From: Paenibacillus oleatilyticus
GTDB taxonomy: Bacteria; Bacillota; Bacilli; Paenibacillales; NBRC-103111
Direction of reading: 5' to 3'
DNA length: 64,000 bases
Assembly (NCBI RefSeq): GCF_018998565.1
Contig: NZ_JAHNZO010000001.1
Coordinates: forward strand, 1 to 64,000
The notes beneath the pieces are model-generated. The model did no database searches. It had not been told where the DNA came from and worked only from the letters and a program-made list of their open reading frames with translations. Below, piece after piece: positions 17,584 through 26,318 of the stretch (its first letter is position 1; the number at the start of each line of letters is the position of its first letter). The position numbers were made by a program, and so were the translations under genes.

Positions 17584-18116
17584 TAGGTTACACCTCCTAC
17601 CGGCTTTGTCACAGCAGCTAAATAGCTGTTCCGACGCTTGTCTGCCAACTCATTGATCTGATCGAAGTTGTCGAATTTGATATCGAGCCCTTTACCCAGC
17701 TTCAGTTCGCTGATTTCCGAACCTTCTCGCACTGCATCGGAAAAGAGTTTCCATGTGCAGAAATCGAGGATAAGAGAAAGGGCTCCTTCCGGCATGCTGG
17801 CGATGTCATGGTTCCCAAGGTAAGTATAGGCCACGGAATACGACGCTACCGGCGAACTGTTCAAATATAAAATGTTGTCCAGAACCTCGTAAGCTTCCAG
17901 CCCCACAACCCATGTTTGAAAATCGGCAGGCAATGTGTATTCCAGCACTTCCGGCTGGATATTCAATATTCCCCGCCGGCGCCGCGGTCGATATTGTGAG
18001 TAATCGTAAACGGCGCTCTGGACAAACTCCAGTAGTTCCTTATCGTTATATCGATACGGTTGTTCCTTATCCCCGATCTCCGCTCTCAGCGCTGTCAGCA
18101 GGGCTGTTTGGTCCAT
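17583..18116 (-). CDS. Head-tail adaptor (YqbG-like)
   Basis: About 177 residues from ATG 18116, which has AAGGGGC 8 nt upstream. Its first ~50 bases lie inside the end of the upstream gene. Helical, with ELLEFVQSAVYDYSQYRPRRRRG near the start, the pattern of head-tail adaptors of the gp6/gp15 type (YqbG). This is the first connector after the capsid genes. Confidence 0.65.
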   Translation of the reverse strand: MDQTALLTALRAEIGDKEQPYRYNDKELLEFVQSAVYDYSQYRPRRRRGILNIQPEVLEYTLPADFQTWVVGLEAYEVLDNILYLNSSPVASYSVAYTYLGNHDIASMPEGALSLILDFCTWKLFSDAVREGSEISELKLGKGLDIKFDNFDQINELADKRRNSYLAAVTKPVGGVT

Positions 18117-18447
18117 CCTCTGCAGCCCCTTTCTCCGATTCCGGCGTGACTGGTTCAGGAACATTGCCTTCGCTTTCTTTTGCCTTGAGCCAGGCCGCGT
18201 AATTTTCGATTCGCTGGGCCTCGTTGGATCCCAGTTCGATACTGAGACTTTGCAAAAATGTTTTCTGCTCCGAGGCTTTTAACTCTGTAAATTGCTCCAG
18301 GGTAAGAGATTGGTTAAATAAGCCGCTTTCCTGATTTTCTTCTACAGGCGGTATCGGATCATCTTCGAAATAACTGTCACCCGGGCCAATAAAGAGCCCG
18401 GATGCTGGATGAAGGAATGCATGACCGTTATTTACTTTGAATCCCAT
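18067..18447 (-). CDS. Small neck/head protein, unknown
   Basis: About 126 residues from ATG 18447 (AAGGTG 6 nt upstream). The first ~30 residues (FKVNNGHAFLHPASGLFIGPGDSYF) look folded. The rest is acidic and helical with a proline-rich, low-complexity end. It overlaps the adaptor gene by 50 bp. Position directly after the capsid gene suggests a head-decoration or neck role, but nothing in the sequence proves it. Confidence 0.5.
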   Translation of the reverse strand: MGFKVNNGHAFLHPASGLFIGPGDSYFEDDPIPPVEENQESGLFNQSLTLEQFTELKASEQKTFLQSLSIELGSNEAQRIENYAAWLKAKESEGNVPEPVTPESEKGAAEDGPNSPADSAESGDRG

Positions 18448-18465
18448 CTTATTCACCTTCATTTC

Positions 18466-21435
18466 TTAAGAATTGAAAAACTTTATTGTGCGGTATGGTG
18501 GGTTGTACTGCTTACCGGTGCTATCGATGACAAGTGGTGTGGCAATGACCGATTGTTGGGTTGCATAGTATTGCTTCGCCGAAGTGATCTGCATCGAGTT
18601 CTTATCGAAATACGGCTCTGGTCCTTCCATTTGCAGAGGAGAGCCAACGCCGTAACGAGTAGCGCCCGTTTTACCGATCAGAATCCGCTGATCACCAGCA
18701 GCCCACGGAGCGTTGATTTCGCCAAGGTTCAATCCAGCACGAGTAGCGAACCACATTTCACCTTTCAGAAAGGAAGTACCCTCTGGGGAAGCCCATTTAT
18801 AGAACAACTCCGCCGTTTTGAAGTTAACCATAGCGTTCAGTGAACCAATCGCAAAATCTGGGGTTACGTAACGCGGTGCTGCGCCCATGTATGCTTTTTG
18901 ATAATCTATACGTTCAAGCAAACGATTGTAATAACGAGCAGGGTTGTCTTTCAGAGAATCCGGGATTGTCAGGTCGAAGAAATTAACGTTTTTTGCATAG
19001 GAGTACGAGATGCTCGGGCGGTTCGTAGAATTATCGACTCCAGCCGAAGCAGCAAAATACACCTTAGCGTTTTCCCAATCCACTGCATAGTCACCATTAT
19101 TAATCCTGCCGAGAACTGGATCCCATGTGCCGCGCGTAAGCGTCGTCGTACCTTTCTTAGCAATGAAATCATTGACCGTTGCCGATTGCTTTCTGCCAGT
19201 TGTATCAAGCCATACCTTTTTACGAGGACGAACGATCGGCGGAACTTGCTTACCAATGGCGCCTGTTGTGTAGCTGGTCAGCAGGCTCACAATCCAGGCC
19301 GCGTTCGAGGTGGATGGAACATTCCCTCCAGATGTCGCTGCAGTCATTTCCGCGGCAGCGACATTCTCGCTTGGAACCACCTTAGCTTCATATTCGTCAG
19401 AGACATGGAGCATTTCAAGGCTCAGACGCTGGTCGATGACACGGTTGAAACGTGCTGCCAAGTTCGCCAGGTTCCGGGCTACGACGTCGTAGTTGAATGG
19501 GCCCTTCTGCAACTCAATTTGAGCCTCTTTCGAGATCAACGTGCCGCGTTTCAGCCATTCAGCACCGAACTCCAAGAGGTACGTTTCAACGCCTTCCGTC
19601 GGGATTCCATCGAATTCACCCAGTACGAAATCATCTTGGGTGTATAAGTCACTGGATTGGAATTCTACCGGGATTTTGAAAGTGGTGCCGCTAAATGCTT
19701 CTGCTGCCACCAATTGCAGAAAACGAAGGTCCTGCCACACTTGATACATGAATGCCATCGAAATGGTCGGTAACTGGGCTAAATCACCCGTTTGAGTGGC
19801 AGCTGAGTCCGTAATAATGCCGTCTTTAATCGTTTGTGCGGAATCAGTTAATTCTTTCATGAACTTGGTGTACTCAGGATTGCTCTCGCGCTCCATTTTT
19901 TTCATTAAGCGGTCAATGATCGCTTTGTTCGCTTCACGAAGCTTGGGGTCAACACGGAAGTTCGTATCACGAGAGCGAATTTGATCATCCATCGCTGTCT
20001 GCAGGTTGTCAACGATCGGCTTCCATGGCTCAGGGTTTCCTGTGATTTCGATGCTATTGTCAATCACTGTTGCTTGACCTCCTCCTTGATTTTTAACACC
20101 CAATCCTGCGAGCTTTGTTCCTACGGCGAACGCATCAACGATTGTTTTCTCGCCTTCGATAAAGCTCTCTACGGCCGTGGAATCAGTGATAGCTTCGCCT
20201 TTCTTCAATATGGCCGCTTTAACGTTGTTATCGTAAGGCAGAGCATTCACAGCATCAGTAAGCGCTGCCTGAGCTGCCTGTTTCTTCTGCGCTGCTTCTT
20301 CCGCGCGCTGGCGCTCTTCTTTCTCACGCTCCAAAGCCTCAAGCTTGTCCTGCAGCGCTTGCTCATTCTCCTTCACAGAAATAGCCGCATCACACATAGC
20401 CATCTCCGCGTGTCCCGGGTTGCCGGCTTTCCAGGTTCTCAATTGCTCAAGTGTCATCGAAAGAAAATTCATTTTCGGATCATCTCCCTTTTGGATAGAA
20501 TCTAAGATTTCGGTTACCGCGGAATCCGTCAAGGGCAGCGGTGTTGTGAATGCATCAGTCTCGGCCGGGTTCATCACAACGTCCCAGGTGTAAAGGTTTA
20601 GGGACTTGGCGACATTGACCTTGCGACTTTCAACTGTTGCTGGCAACATCGTTCCAGTCATACGGTTTGAAAAACCAATCGGCAGTTTTGCGTCAAGCAT
20701 CACCTGTACTTGTCGCCCCATATCCGTTTCAAGAGGTTTGTATTCGGCCCACACCGCACCATTTTGATCGATGTAAGCGTCACGGAATTTTACCGCCTGA
20801 TTCGGAAGCTTGGAATCAAAAAGCACCCGGCCATCCAAACCTTTCATTGTCGGTGGATGTGGGTGCTCGCCAGCGTATGGAAATCCCGCTTGTTTCAGCG
20901 TATTAAGTGCCGTTTGATAGACGGTTCTTGGATATATTCGGTTATTGCCATTGATAGCATCTACGCGAGATACAATTTGCTTGTACCATCCGGATGCTTT
21001 ACCTCCGGCATCGGTGATCGCTACAGCCTTTGCGAGACAAACGTCAAGAGCATTACCTGCTGAATCTGTGATAACAGCGACGCTCGGCTCAATCGAATCC
21101 GTAGAAATCGTAACCGTAGGGTTATTTACCTGGAAGCCTACGGGTGATTTCGCTGCCTCTTCTTCTTGCTTGGCCGCGTATTCAACTTCGTAATAGCCAT
21201 ATTCTGTCCGACATTTGGCTTCAATGGCTTCGTAATAAATCCGGCGATCGATTTCAGATAGTGGCTCGTTTGCCAGCTGTTTCTTTATCGCGAGTAATGC
21301 AATGGCTGTCGTGGCCTCAAGGATTTGTTTCATCCTCGGATCGTCGGAAAGCGCATCTTTAACTGGTTCGTCATCACCAGCGGTAAAACCGATGCCGAAA
21401 AGTTGTAAATCAAGTTCTCTTAGGGGTTTATGCAC
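18466..21435 (-). CDS. Fused capsid protease, scaffold and major capsid protein
   Basis: One uninterrupted 989-codon frame, GTG start at 21435 with GGGAGGG upstream. Residues ~135-300 look like a T4 gp21-type (S77-like) prohead protease: NGNNRIYP near 162-169, a GEHPHP block with H191/H193, and PIGFSNR with S256 as likely nucleophile. Residues ~353-392 are a charged coiled coil, as in scaffolds. Residues ~550-989 look like an HK97-fold major capsid protein. PBSX uses separate XkdF and XkdG. A T-D-S tripeptide occurs six times (112, 123, 303, 417, 530, 542), never in the capsid part, and may mark cleavage sites. An internal ATG at 20472 (residue 322) has GGGAG upstream and could give scaffold-capsid alone. 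No separate capsid gene exists here. Confidence 0.85.
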   Translation of the reverse strand: MHKPLRELDLQLFGIGFTAGDDEPVKDALSDDPRMKQILEATTAIALLAIKKQLANEPLSEIDRRIYYEAIEAKCRTEYGYYEVEYAAKQEEEAAKSPVGFQVNNPTVTISTDSIEPSVAVITDSAGNALDVCLAKAVAITDAGGKASGWYKQIVSRVDAINGNNRIYPRTVYQTALNTLKQAGFPYAGEHPHPPTMKGLDGRVLFDSKLPNQAVKFRDAYIDQNGAVWAEYKPLETDMGRQVQVMLDAKLPIGFSNRMTGTMLPATVESRKVNVAKSLNLYTWDVVMNPAETDAFTTPLPLTDSAVTEILDSIQKGDDPKMNFLSMTLEQLRTWKAGNPGHAEMAMCDAAISVKENEQALQDKLEALEREKEERQRAEEAAQKKQAAQAALTDAVNALPYDNNVKAAILKKGEAITDSTAVESFIEGEKTIVDAFAVGTKLAGLGVKNQGGGQATVIDNSIEITGNPEPWKPIVDNLQTAMDDQIRSRDTNFRVDPKLREANKAIIDRLMKKMERESNPEYTKFMKELTDSAQTIKDGIITDSAATQTGDLAQLPTISMAFMYQVWQDLRFLQLVAAEAFSGTTFKIPVEFQSSDLYTQDDFVLGEFDGIPTEGVETYLLEFGAEWLKRGTLISKEAQIELQKGPFNYDVVARNLANLAARFNRVIDQRLSLEMLHVSDEYEAKVVPSENVAAAEMTAATSGGNVPSTSNAAWIVSLLTSYTTGAIGKQVPPIVRPRKKVWLDTTGRKQSATVNDFIAKKGTTTLTRGTWDPVLGRINNGDYAVDWENAKVYFAASAGVDNSTNRPSISYSYAKNVNFFDLTIPDSLKDNPARYYNRLLERIDYQKAYMGAAPRYVTPDFAIGSLNAMVNFKTAELFYKWASPEGTSFLKGEMWFATRAGLNLGEINAPWAAGDQRILIGKTGATRYGVGSPLQMEGPEPYFDKNSMQITSAKQYYATQQSVIATPLVIDSTGKQYNPPYRTIKFFNS

Positions 21436-21453
21436 CCTTAGCCCTCCCTTCGT

Positions 21454-21744
21454 TTAGTATCCTACCGTCGGCGTCTTAGTCATCACCGCCTTTCGAAGGA
21501 TAGGTACTGCTTCAGTAGCTATGAATTCCTTTGTTTTCTCGTCAGTTGTGTTTTGAGCAATATGAAGTATGATTTCAAGTGATTTCTGGAAAACGTCCAA
21601 ATCCGTCATTTTTACCTCAACGGTTAAACCTTTGAACTGACTCCGTTCCTTGAGCGCTTGGAATGCGACATTACTCTCAAGTGGACCAGCCTCACACGTA
21701 TAGCCGCAGGATTCAAACTGACTTACAATTTCGGTTAATGTCAT
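21454..21744 (-). CDS. Small protein of unknown function
   Basis: 96 residues from ATG 21744, with GGCGGTGAGG just upstream; a GTG at 21753 is the alternative. Soluble, alpha/beta, two Cys near the start (SCGYTC). It lies between portal and capsid genes, 18 bp before the capsid gene. No family is recognised. Confidence 0.5.
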   Translation of the reverse strand: MTLTEIVSQFESCGYTCEAGPLESNVAFQALKERSQFKGLTVEVKMTDLDVFQKSLEIILHIAQNTTDEKTKEFIATEAVPILRKAVMTKTPTVGY

Positions 21745-21749
21745 GTTCC

Positions 21750-21881
21750 TCACCGCCTTTCGAGTCTTAAAAAAATTGCGAGAAGTATCAAATAGATTGC
21801 GGCCTCGACGTTGTTGCGATAGAGTGCTATCACACTTGATGCCTGCACCAAGATAGTGAGCCAGTTATATTTTTTGATCAT
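21750..21881 (-). CDS. Small membrane peptide
   Basis: 43 residues from ATG 21881, preceded by GAAGGAGAAG. One or two hydrophobic segments (NWLTILVQASSVIALY and AAIYLILLAIFL) end in a basic tail LERR. Its start lies 24 bp past the portal stop at 21905. Function unknown. Confidence 0.5.
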   Translation of the reverse strand: MIKKYNWLTILVQASSVIALYRNNVEAAIYLILLAIFLRLERR

Positions 21882-21904
21882 TACAGACTTCTCCTTCTCC
21901 TTGA

Positions 21905-24157
21905 TTATGCCGGAAACAAGGAAACACGACACCTTGGATGTGCCAAGTCCGCCTCAGGGCTATCAATCGAAACAGTTTTACCGTTACGCGCCCGGCATTT
22001 AGGGCAGGTTTTCATGTCGATTATTTCGTTCAACTGCACTTTCTCAAACCCCGCATCTCGATATATCCGCTTTTCCCCGCGTACGTATGCCCATGAGAGT
22101 TCAGTTATAGCAATGGTCTCCGCTCTCGTTGCATCAACGATTACAGGTTTGAGTTGAATCATAAGTTCTTTCCAACCAAGATTCTCTTCGAAAGCCTTTG
22201 AAGCAAGGTACTGGACTTTTAATTCCGTTGTCTCTTTAATACCTTTGATACGCTCGCCGGATGCCTCTAATAAGTCATCGTGGATGTCTTTCTTGACGAT
22301 CTTCATCTTCACTCCGACGCCTGTTTCCGGGACCGTTGGGTCAACTACTTTGCCACGGTCAAAATCCATGACCAGTTGCACAGCTCGCTCGGCACCCATC
22401 ATTCCTGTTTTAGTCATATGCTTGACGATGCCTAGACGATAGTTGCCCTCTTCGGCGTTCCATGCTTCTTCGAAGACTTCCATGACCTCGTTAACATCTA
22501 CCGACCTGCCATCCTCTTCGGCATCAGTTACGGCCTCTTCTGCGTTCGCCATCCTTCGATAAACGGAATCAAAAAAACGAAGGTTAGTGTCCTTCGCTTC
22601 GTCTTCAATGGCATCGAACCCGGGTCTATCCTCTTGAACAACGTCTGTGACGGCCTGTGCGCCATTCTCAGGCGTTTTCTCGTCGCCCGAGACCTGACGT
22701 CCGTCAGAACTCTTGTTCGTCTGTGTTCGGGCAAATTCGAGGCGGTTTTGACGCTCTTCTTCCTCAAGCTGCGCAGCCATCTCGGCCGGGTCCTCGATAT
22801 CGAAGTCATCGGCAATCTCTTGAATGGCTTTTTCGAGAGTAATGAGTTTCTTTCCGCCATCCTTACCAAGCGCCTGCTGTGCACGTTCGAGTCTTTCGGC
22901 TGGTGAATCTGCACTCTTATCTGACCAAACGATGTCATATTTGATGGAGTCCGGATTTATGCCCGCGAGCAGTAGTTGGAGGTCCACAAGCGCCCTATAT
23001 CCTGAAAAGGTCCCAGTGTCCCCATATTCAAGCAGGTCCGTGATGTCTTCGAGTGTTTCGAGATAGTGCGGGTACTGAACTTTGAGAATATCACGGTTGA
23101 TATCCTGCCCGGCCGTCAGAATCGCTTTAGGAACGCCAAGGTTCAGCCACAGCAGGTCTTCGAAATACTTGATGTCGCCCATTTGGTCTAAGTTCTCGTC
23201 GCCGTTTAATACCTTCACATCAGCCGTACCAACAAAGTCGGTAAGAAGATGAGCGTTGCGAGTAGGTTTGTTGTCACTGTCAATTAGCCTTACCAGACGC
23301 ATGTATTCGAGCGCGTCTCTCTCCTGCGTTCCATCCGGTAGCCGGTGGTTATACTTTTGAACGCTGCGGAATTCCCGCCGAATAGCCGAAGCAATTTCCA
23401 TCTTGCTCAATATCAAATACGTGGCCCGAGCGCTTGCATAATGACTCGTGCCATACATCTCCGTTTCCTCTTCCATCCATCGGATGTGATTCATCTGGAA
23501 GAGTGCGAAGTCTGTACGCGACATGCTTGGTGGGCCGATCTCCATCAGGCTGTTGACTTGTGTCCGTGGATCGATTTGTGAGAAGGCCCGCTCGATGTCT
23601 GGAAACTCCCCGAACTCGTCGCTATTCCGTTTGATGGTGAGTGCCGGCGCCCGTCGTATGTCCAAAACGAGTCCGGACGACAAATCAACGATCGGATTCA
23701 AGAATAGGTCACCGTCCCGCGGCAATACCCGAGCGTGCTCCTTTGACTTGGCCTGCAGCTTCGTGCGCTTTAAGAAATCATCTATGACTTGCTGCGCAAT
23801 GTTGGCGCCAGGCGTCAGTCGTTTTATTTCCTTGCCTTGTTTCTTCTTACGCGCACGGTCTGCGTCACTGCCGGATACAACGATGCGGAATCCTCCCCGG
23901 GTCGCATCAGCAGCAAGCCGGTTATTTGTCATCTTGAACCGGAGATCCGTCCTTACCAGTTTACTGACCTCGCGAATCGTGGATATCCGATCCGTCGCTA
24001 CCTGGAACTGCTCGAATACATACAAGCTCGGTGACTCTGCGTAGCTGACCATCGTCTTGGTGTCTTTGTTGGGGCCTGCGTCCGTTTGGTCCGGTTCGTT
24101 TAGCGTGAGCTGTCGGCGACCGAAGAAGTCTAATAATTTCGTAATAAGTCCAGCCAG
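21905..24157 (-). CDS. Portal protein with fused MuF-type C-terminal domain
   Basis: Portal ring subunit through which DNA is packaged. The ATG at 24052 lacks an SD. Reading upstream in frame adds LAGLITKLLDFFGRRQLTL and more, up to a CTG at 24157 which sits 7 nt after GGAGGTG, so CTG is the preferred start (750 residues). After the portal core (about to residue 450 of the ATG form) come an acidic linker and a C-terminal domain with RAETIAITELSWAYVRGEKR, CPKCRARNGK and HPRCRVSLFP, characteristic of the SPP1 gp7/Mu gpF minor head family. Such proteins are usually encoded separately. The gene overlaps the end of terL. Confidence 0.87.
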   Translation of the reverse strand: MAGLITKLLDFFGRRQLTLNEPDQTDAGPNKDTKTMVSYAESPSLYVFEQFQVATDRISTIREVSKLVRTDLRFKMTNNRLAADATRGGFRIVVSGSDADRARKKKQGKEIKRLTPGANIAQQVIDDFLKRTKLQAKSKEHARVLPRDGDLFLNPIVDLSSGLVLDIRRAPALTIKRNSDEFGEFPDIERAFSQIDPRTQVNSLMEIGPPSMSRTDFALFQMNHIRWMEEETEMYGTSHYASARATYLILSKMEIASAIRREFRSVQKYNHRLPDGTQERDALEYMRLVRLIDSDNKPTRNAHLLTDFVGTADVKVLNGDENLDQMGDIKYFEDLLWLNLGVPKAILTAGQDINRDILKVQYPHYLETLEDITDLLEYGDTGTFSGYRALVDLQLLLAGINPDSIKYDIVWSDKSADSPAERLERAQQALGKDGGKKLITLEKAIQEIADDFDIEDPAEMAAQLEEEERQNRLEFARTQTNKSSDGRQVSGDEKTPENGAQAVTDVVQEDRPGFDAIEDEAKDTNLRFFDSVYRRMANAEEAVTDAEEDGRSVDVNEVMEVFEEAWNAEEGNYRLGIVKHMTKTGMMGAERAVQLVMDFDRGKVVDPTVPETGVGVKMKIVKKDIHDDLLEASGERIKGIKETTELKVQYLASKAFEENLGWKELMIQLKPVIVDATRAETIAITELSWAYVRGEKRIYRDAGFEKVQLNEIIDMKTCPKCRARNGKTVSIDSPEADLAHPRCRVSLFPA

Positions 24158-25827
24158 TTTTCTTCACCTCCTCCAAGTTCCTCAATGTTTGCACCGATAG
24201 CGAAGCCAATTGGGGCACGACTTATACCGTTCTTAGCAGCATTCACAGACATTTCCAAAGCATCGGGCCCATCATCTTTCTTTGCTTTCGGGAATGTTTT
24301 TAACTGCTCGATAAACACCTGCGGCAGCCCTTTGACAAAGCGTAGATACTTGTTCTTAATATCCGGTTGCAATCTCGTTATCCGTAGCACCTTATCCGCT
24401 GTTTGCTTGAGTTCAGAGATAGGTAAGTATATTCCTTTTTCAGCGGACCGCTTCTTGATCTCACTGGCAAAGAACTCTTGGAATTGGACGGTCTCAACAA
24501 CGAATTCCTCGTACTCAATGCCGTTTTCCTTATAGAATTGAGCGCGGCCAAAAATATCCTCAATGATCTTATCAGGGTGCCGTACCTCCAAGTCGGCATA
24601 GATGCACCACAACTGTCCAGTTTTCTTGTGCCGCGCCACATCAACTATCGCTGAATAGTCACCGCCTTTAGCTTTCTTTCCAAGCGACGGATCGCAGGAC
24701 CCGTAAATAAGAAATTCTTCTCGTAGTTCGTCCAGTGTCGGCCCTGCTTCAAGTTCGATAAGACCATGAAACAAGCATTGCGTTTTGTCAATTGGTTCGT
24801 TCTGTAATTCAGAATTAAAGGCCATTTCAGAAGCTAGGTGTGCCAGCATAAGGCTATAGTAGGTATGCTTTTCAGGCCAAAGAACCTTTGTGCCACGGAG
24901 CATCTCATGTTCGTTCGCCTTGAAATATACTTCTGCATCCTGCATGCGGTTTTCATTTTCAAGATTGAGTGCGATCTTCCGCCACTCTTCCCATAAATCC
25001 TCGCGTTGGGCAAAGGATATAACGGCCTTATAAATCTTGCTATCGAACAGTGGATTGTCGATGATGCGTTTAAGCACCGAGTCCGATTCGAGGATGGTTC
25101 CCATAACCACAATATCGGTCAGCGATTTACCACCTAACCCTGTCCCTCCGGCACGAAGTACGGCCTTCATAAACCATTCGTCGTATGTCCAACGCTTGCT
25201 TTCTTCTGACTTGACGTTTTTATCGTTCTCGATGTCATCCAAGATGATCAGATCGGGTCGATGATTCTTATATTTCAATCCCCGAATCTTTCCGCCGATA
25301 CCTTTGGCGATGATACATACATCGTTAACGGTAACCATCTCCGTTACGTTCCAGGTCAAACCTTTCATTTGCCCGAAGTCCTCAATGATAGCAGGATTCT
25401 CATCCATCTCGTCTTGAATCGATTCAAGGTAGCCGCTCGCTTGATCCTCTGTATCCGAAGTAAGCACAATGAAATGCTTTAGTCCGTAGAGAGTGCAGTA
25501 CAAAGGTAGCCCGAGCGTTAATTGAGTTGACTTTGCATGTTCCCGGGGAGCCGCGCGGCATATCTTCGTGCCGCCTTTACGGTCAATCAACGTTTTTAGG
25601 TCCTTAAACATTTCTTTGTGATGACTTGAAAACGGTAGGTTGAAATAGTGCGGCAGATAAGCCTTGCAGAAGTACTCCTGATCAATCTCGGCCAGTTGAC
25701 GGCGCAGACCTTGTTTACCTGTTAGCGGTGTGCCAGTATCAAGTAGACCGTTTATTTGCTCTATGGAGAAGTGCTTCTGCAAATACTCCTGCAGTAGCTC
25801 CAATTCCCACTGTTCCAAAGTAATCAC
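24130..25827 (-). CDS. terL: Terminase large subunit
   Basis: A 565-residue DNA-packaging motor. The ATPase half has a Walker A-like AAPREHAKST at 92-101 (Ala in place of the usual Gly) and Walker B LIILDDIE at 193-200. The nuclease half shows DPSLGKKAKGGDYSAIVD near 400 and DGPDALEM near the end, likely metal-binding acids of the RNase H fold. GTG 25827 is adjacent to the SD; a TTG at 25818 is better spaced from GAGGTGA, so the true N-terminus may be three residues shorter. Homologue of PBSX XtmB. Confidence 0.93.
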   Translation of the reverse strand: MITLEQWELELLQEYLQKHFSIEQINGLLDTGTPLTGKQGLRRQLAEIDQEYFCKAYLPHYFNLPFSSHHKEMFKDLKTLIDRKGGTKICRAAPREHAKSTQLTLGLPLYCTLYGLKHFIVLTSDTEDQASGYLESIQDEMDENPAIIEDFGQMKGLTWNVTEMVTVNDVCIIAKGIGGKIRGLKYKNHRPDLIILDDIENDKNVKSEESKRWTYDEWFMKAVLRAGGTGLGGKSLTDIVVMGTILESDSVLKRIIDNPLFDSKIYKAVISFAQREDLWEEWRKIALNLENENRMQDAEVYFKANEHEMLRGTKVLWPEKHTYYSLMLAHLASEMAFNSELQNEPIDKTQCLFHGLIELEAGPTLDELREEFLIYGSCDPSLGKKAKGGDYSAIVDVARHKKTGQLWCIYADLEVRHPDKIIEDIFGRAQFYKENGIEYEEFVVETVQFQEFFASEIKKRSAEKGIYLPISELKQTADKVLRITRLQPDIKNKYLRFVKGLPQVFIEQLKTFPKAKKDDGPDALEMSVNAAKNGISRAPIGFAIGANIEELGGGEENWLDLLRNY

Positions 25828-25853
25828 CTCGATCGACAGGGATTTTTCAAACT

Positions 25854-25880
25854 AAAAAAGCACCCTCGGGTGAGAGTGCT
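25854..25880 (-). terminator. Intrinsic terminator just upstream of terL
   Basis: Minus strand: AGCACTCTC, 4-base loop, GAGGGTGCT, then six T. It lies 27 bp ahead of the terL start, between a short disrupted gene and terL, and would make terL and downstream expression depend on readthrough. Confidence 0.75.
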
Positions 25881-25890
25881 TTGGTTGCCT

Positions 25891-26091
25891 TTATTTTGAT
25901 TCACGATGCTCGTTCCTTCGACCAAGGCGGACCCTCGAAACGAAGTAATCTGCATATGACTGTTCATCAGGACTATCCAACCATGATGGTAAGGGTGCAG
26001 GGTCTAAGATTTGTTTGCATGCATCGCGTAGAGCTTACTGTAATATTTCAATTTCTTTTTGTGGATCAATTGGAAGATTGGGTCTTGTCAT
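25891..26091 (-). pseudogene. Short gene interrupted by an in-frame TAA
   Basis: ATG 26091 has GGAGGG 9 nt upstream. The frame reads MTRPNLPIDPQKEIEILQ, then TAA, then continues open for 47 codons (ALRDACKQILDPAPLPSWLD and on to NEHRESK) to a second TAA at 25891. The part after the stop has normal composition and no start codon with an SD, so this looks like a 66-residue protein broken by one nonsense change. Suppression or a sequencing error are alternatives. Lies between terS and terL. Function unknown. Confidence 0.6.
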
Positions 26092-26266
26092 GATACTTTA
26101 CCCTCCGCTTTTTAGTTAAATAATACACAAATGCATGAAAAATGGACAGCATAGAAAACAGCAGTAAATCGAAGCAATCAAGAGTTTGAAGTTTTAATTA
26201 TTTCCCGGAATTTGAGCCTGTTTTCGAGACCATAATTTATATGTTAATCGCCGATAACGGCTGAAT

Positions 26267-26303
26267 TTGACCAAATTTAATGTGTCAAGGTATTATACTT
26301 GAC
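26267..26303 (+). promoter_or_regulatory. Rightward promoter with TTGAC/GTCAA repeats
   Basis: TTGACC (26267-26272), an 18-bp spacer and TATTAT (26291-26296) form a good plus-strand promoter pointing into the antisense of terS. A palindrome GTCAAG-N8-CTTGAC (26284-26303) overlaps the -10. The rest of 26092-26318 shows no gene. Confidence 0.45.
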
Positions 26304-26318
26304 CACAAAATATAGAAT

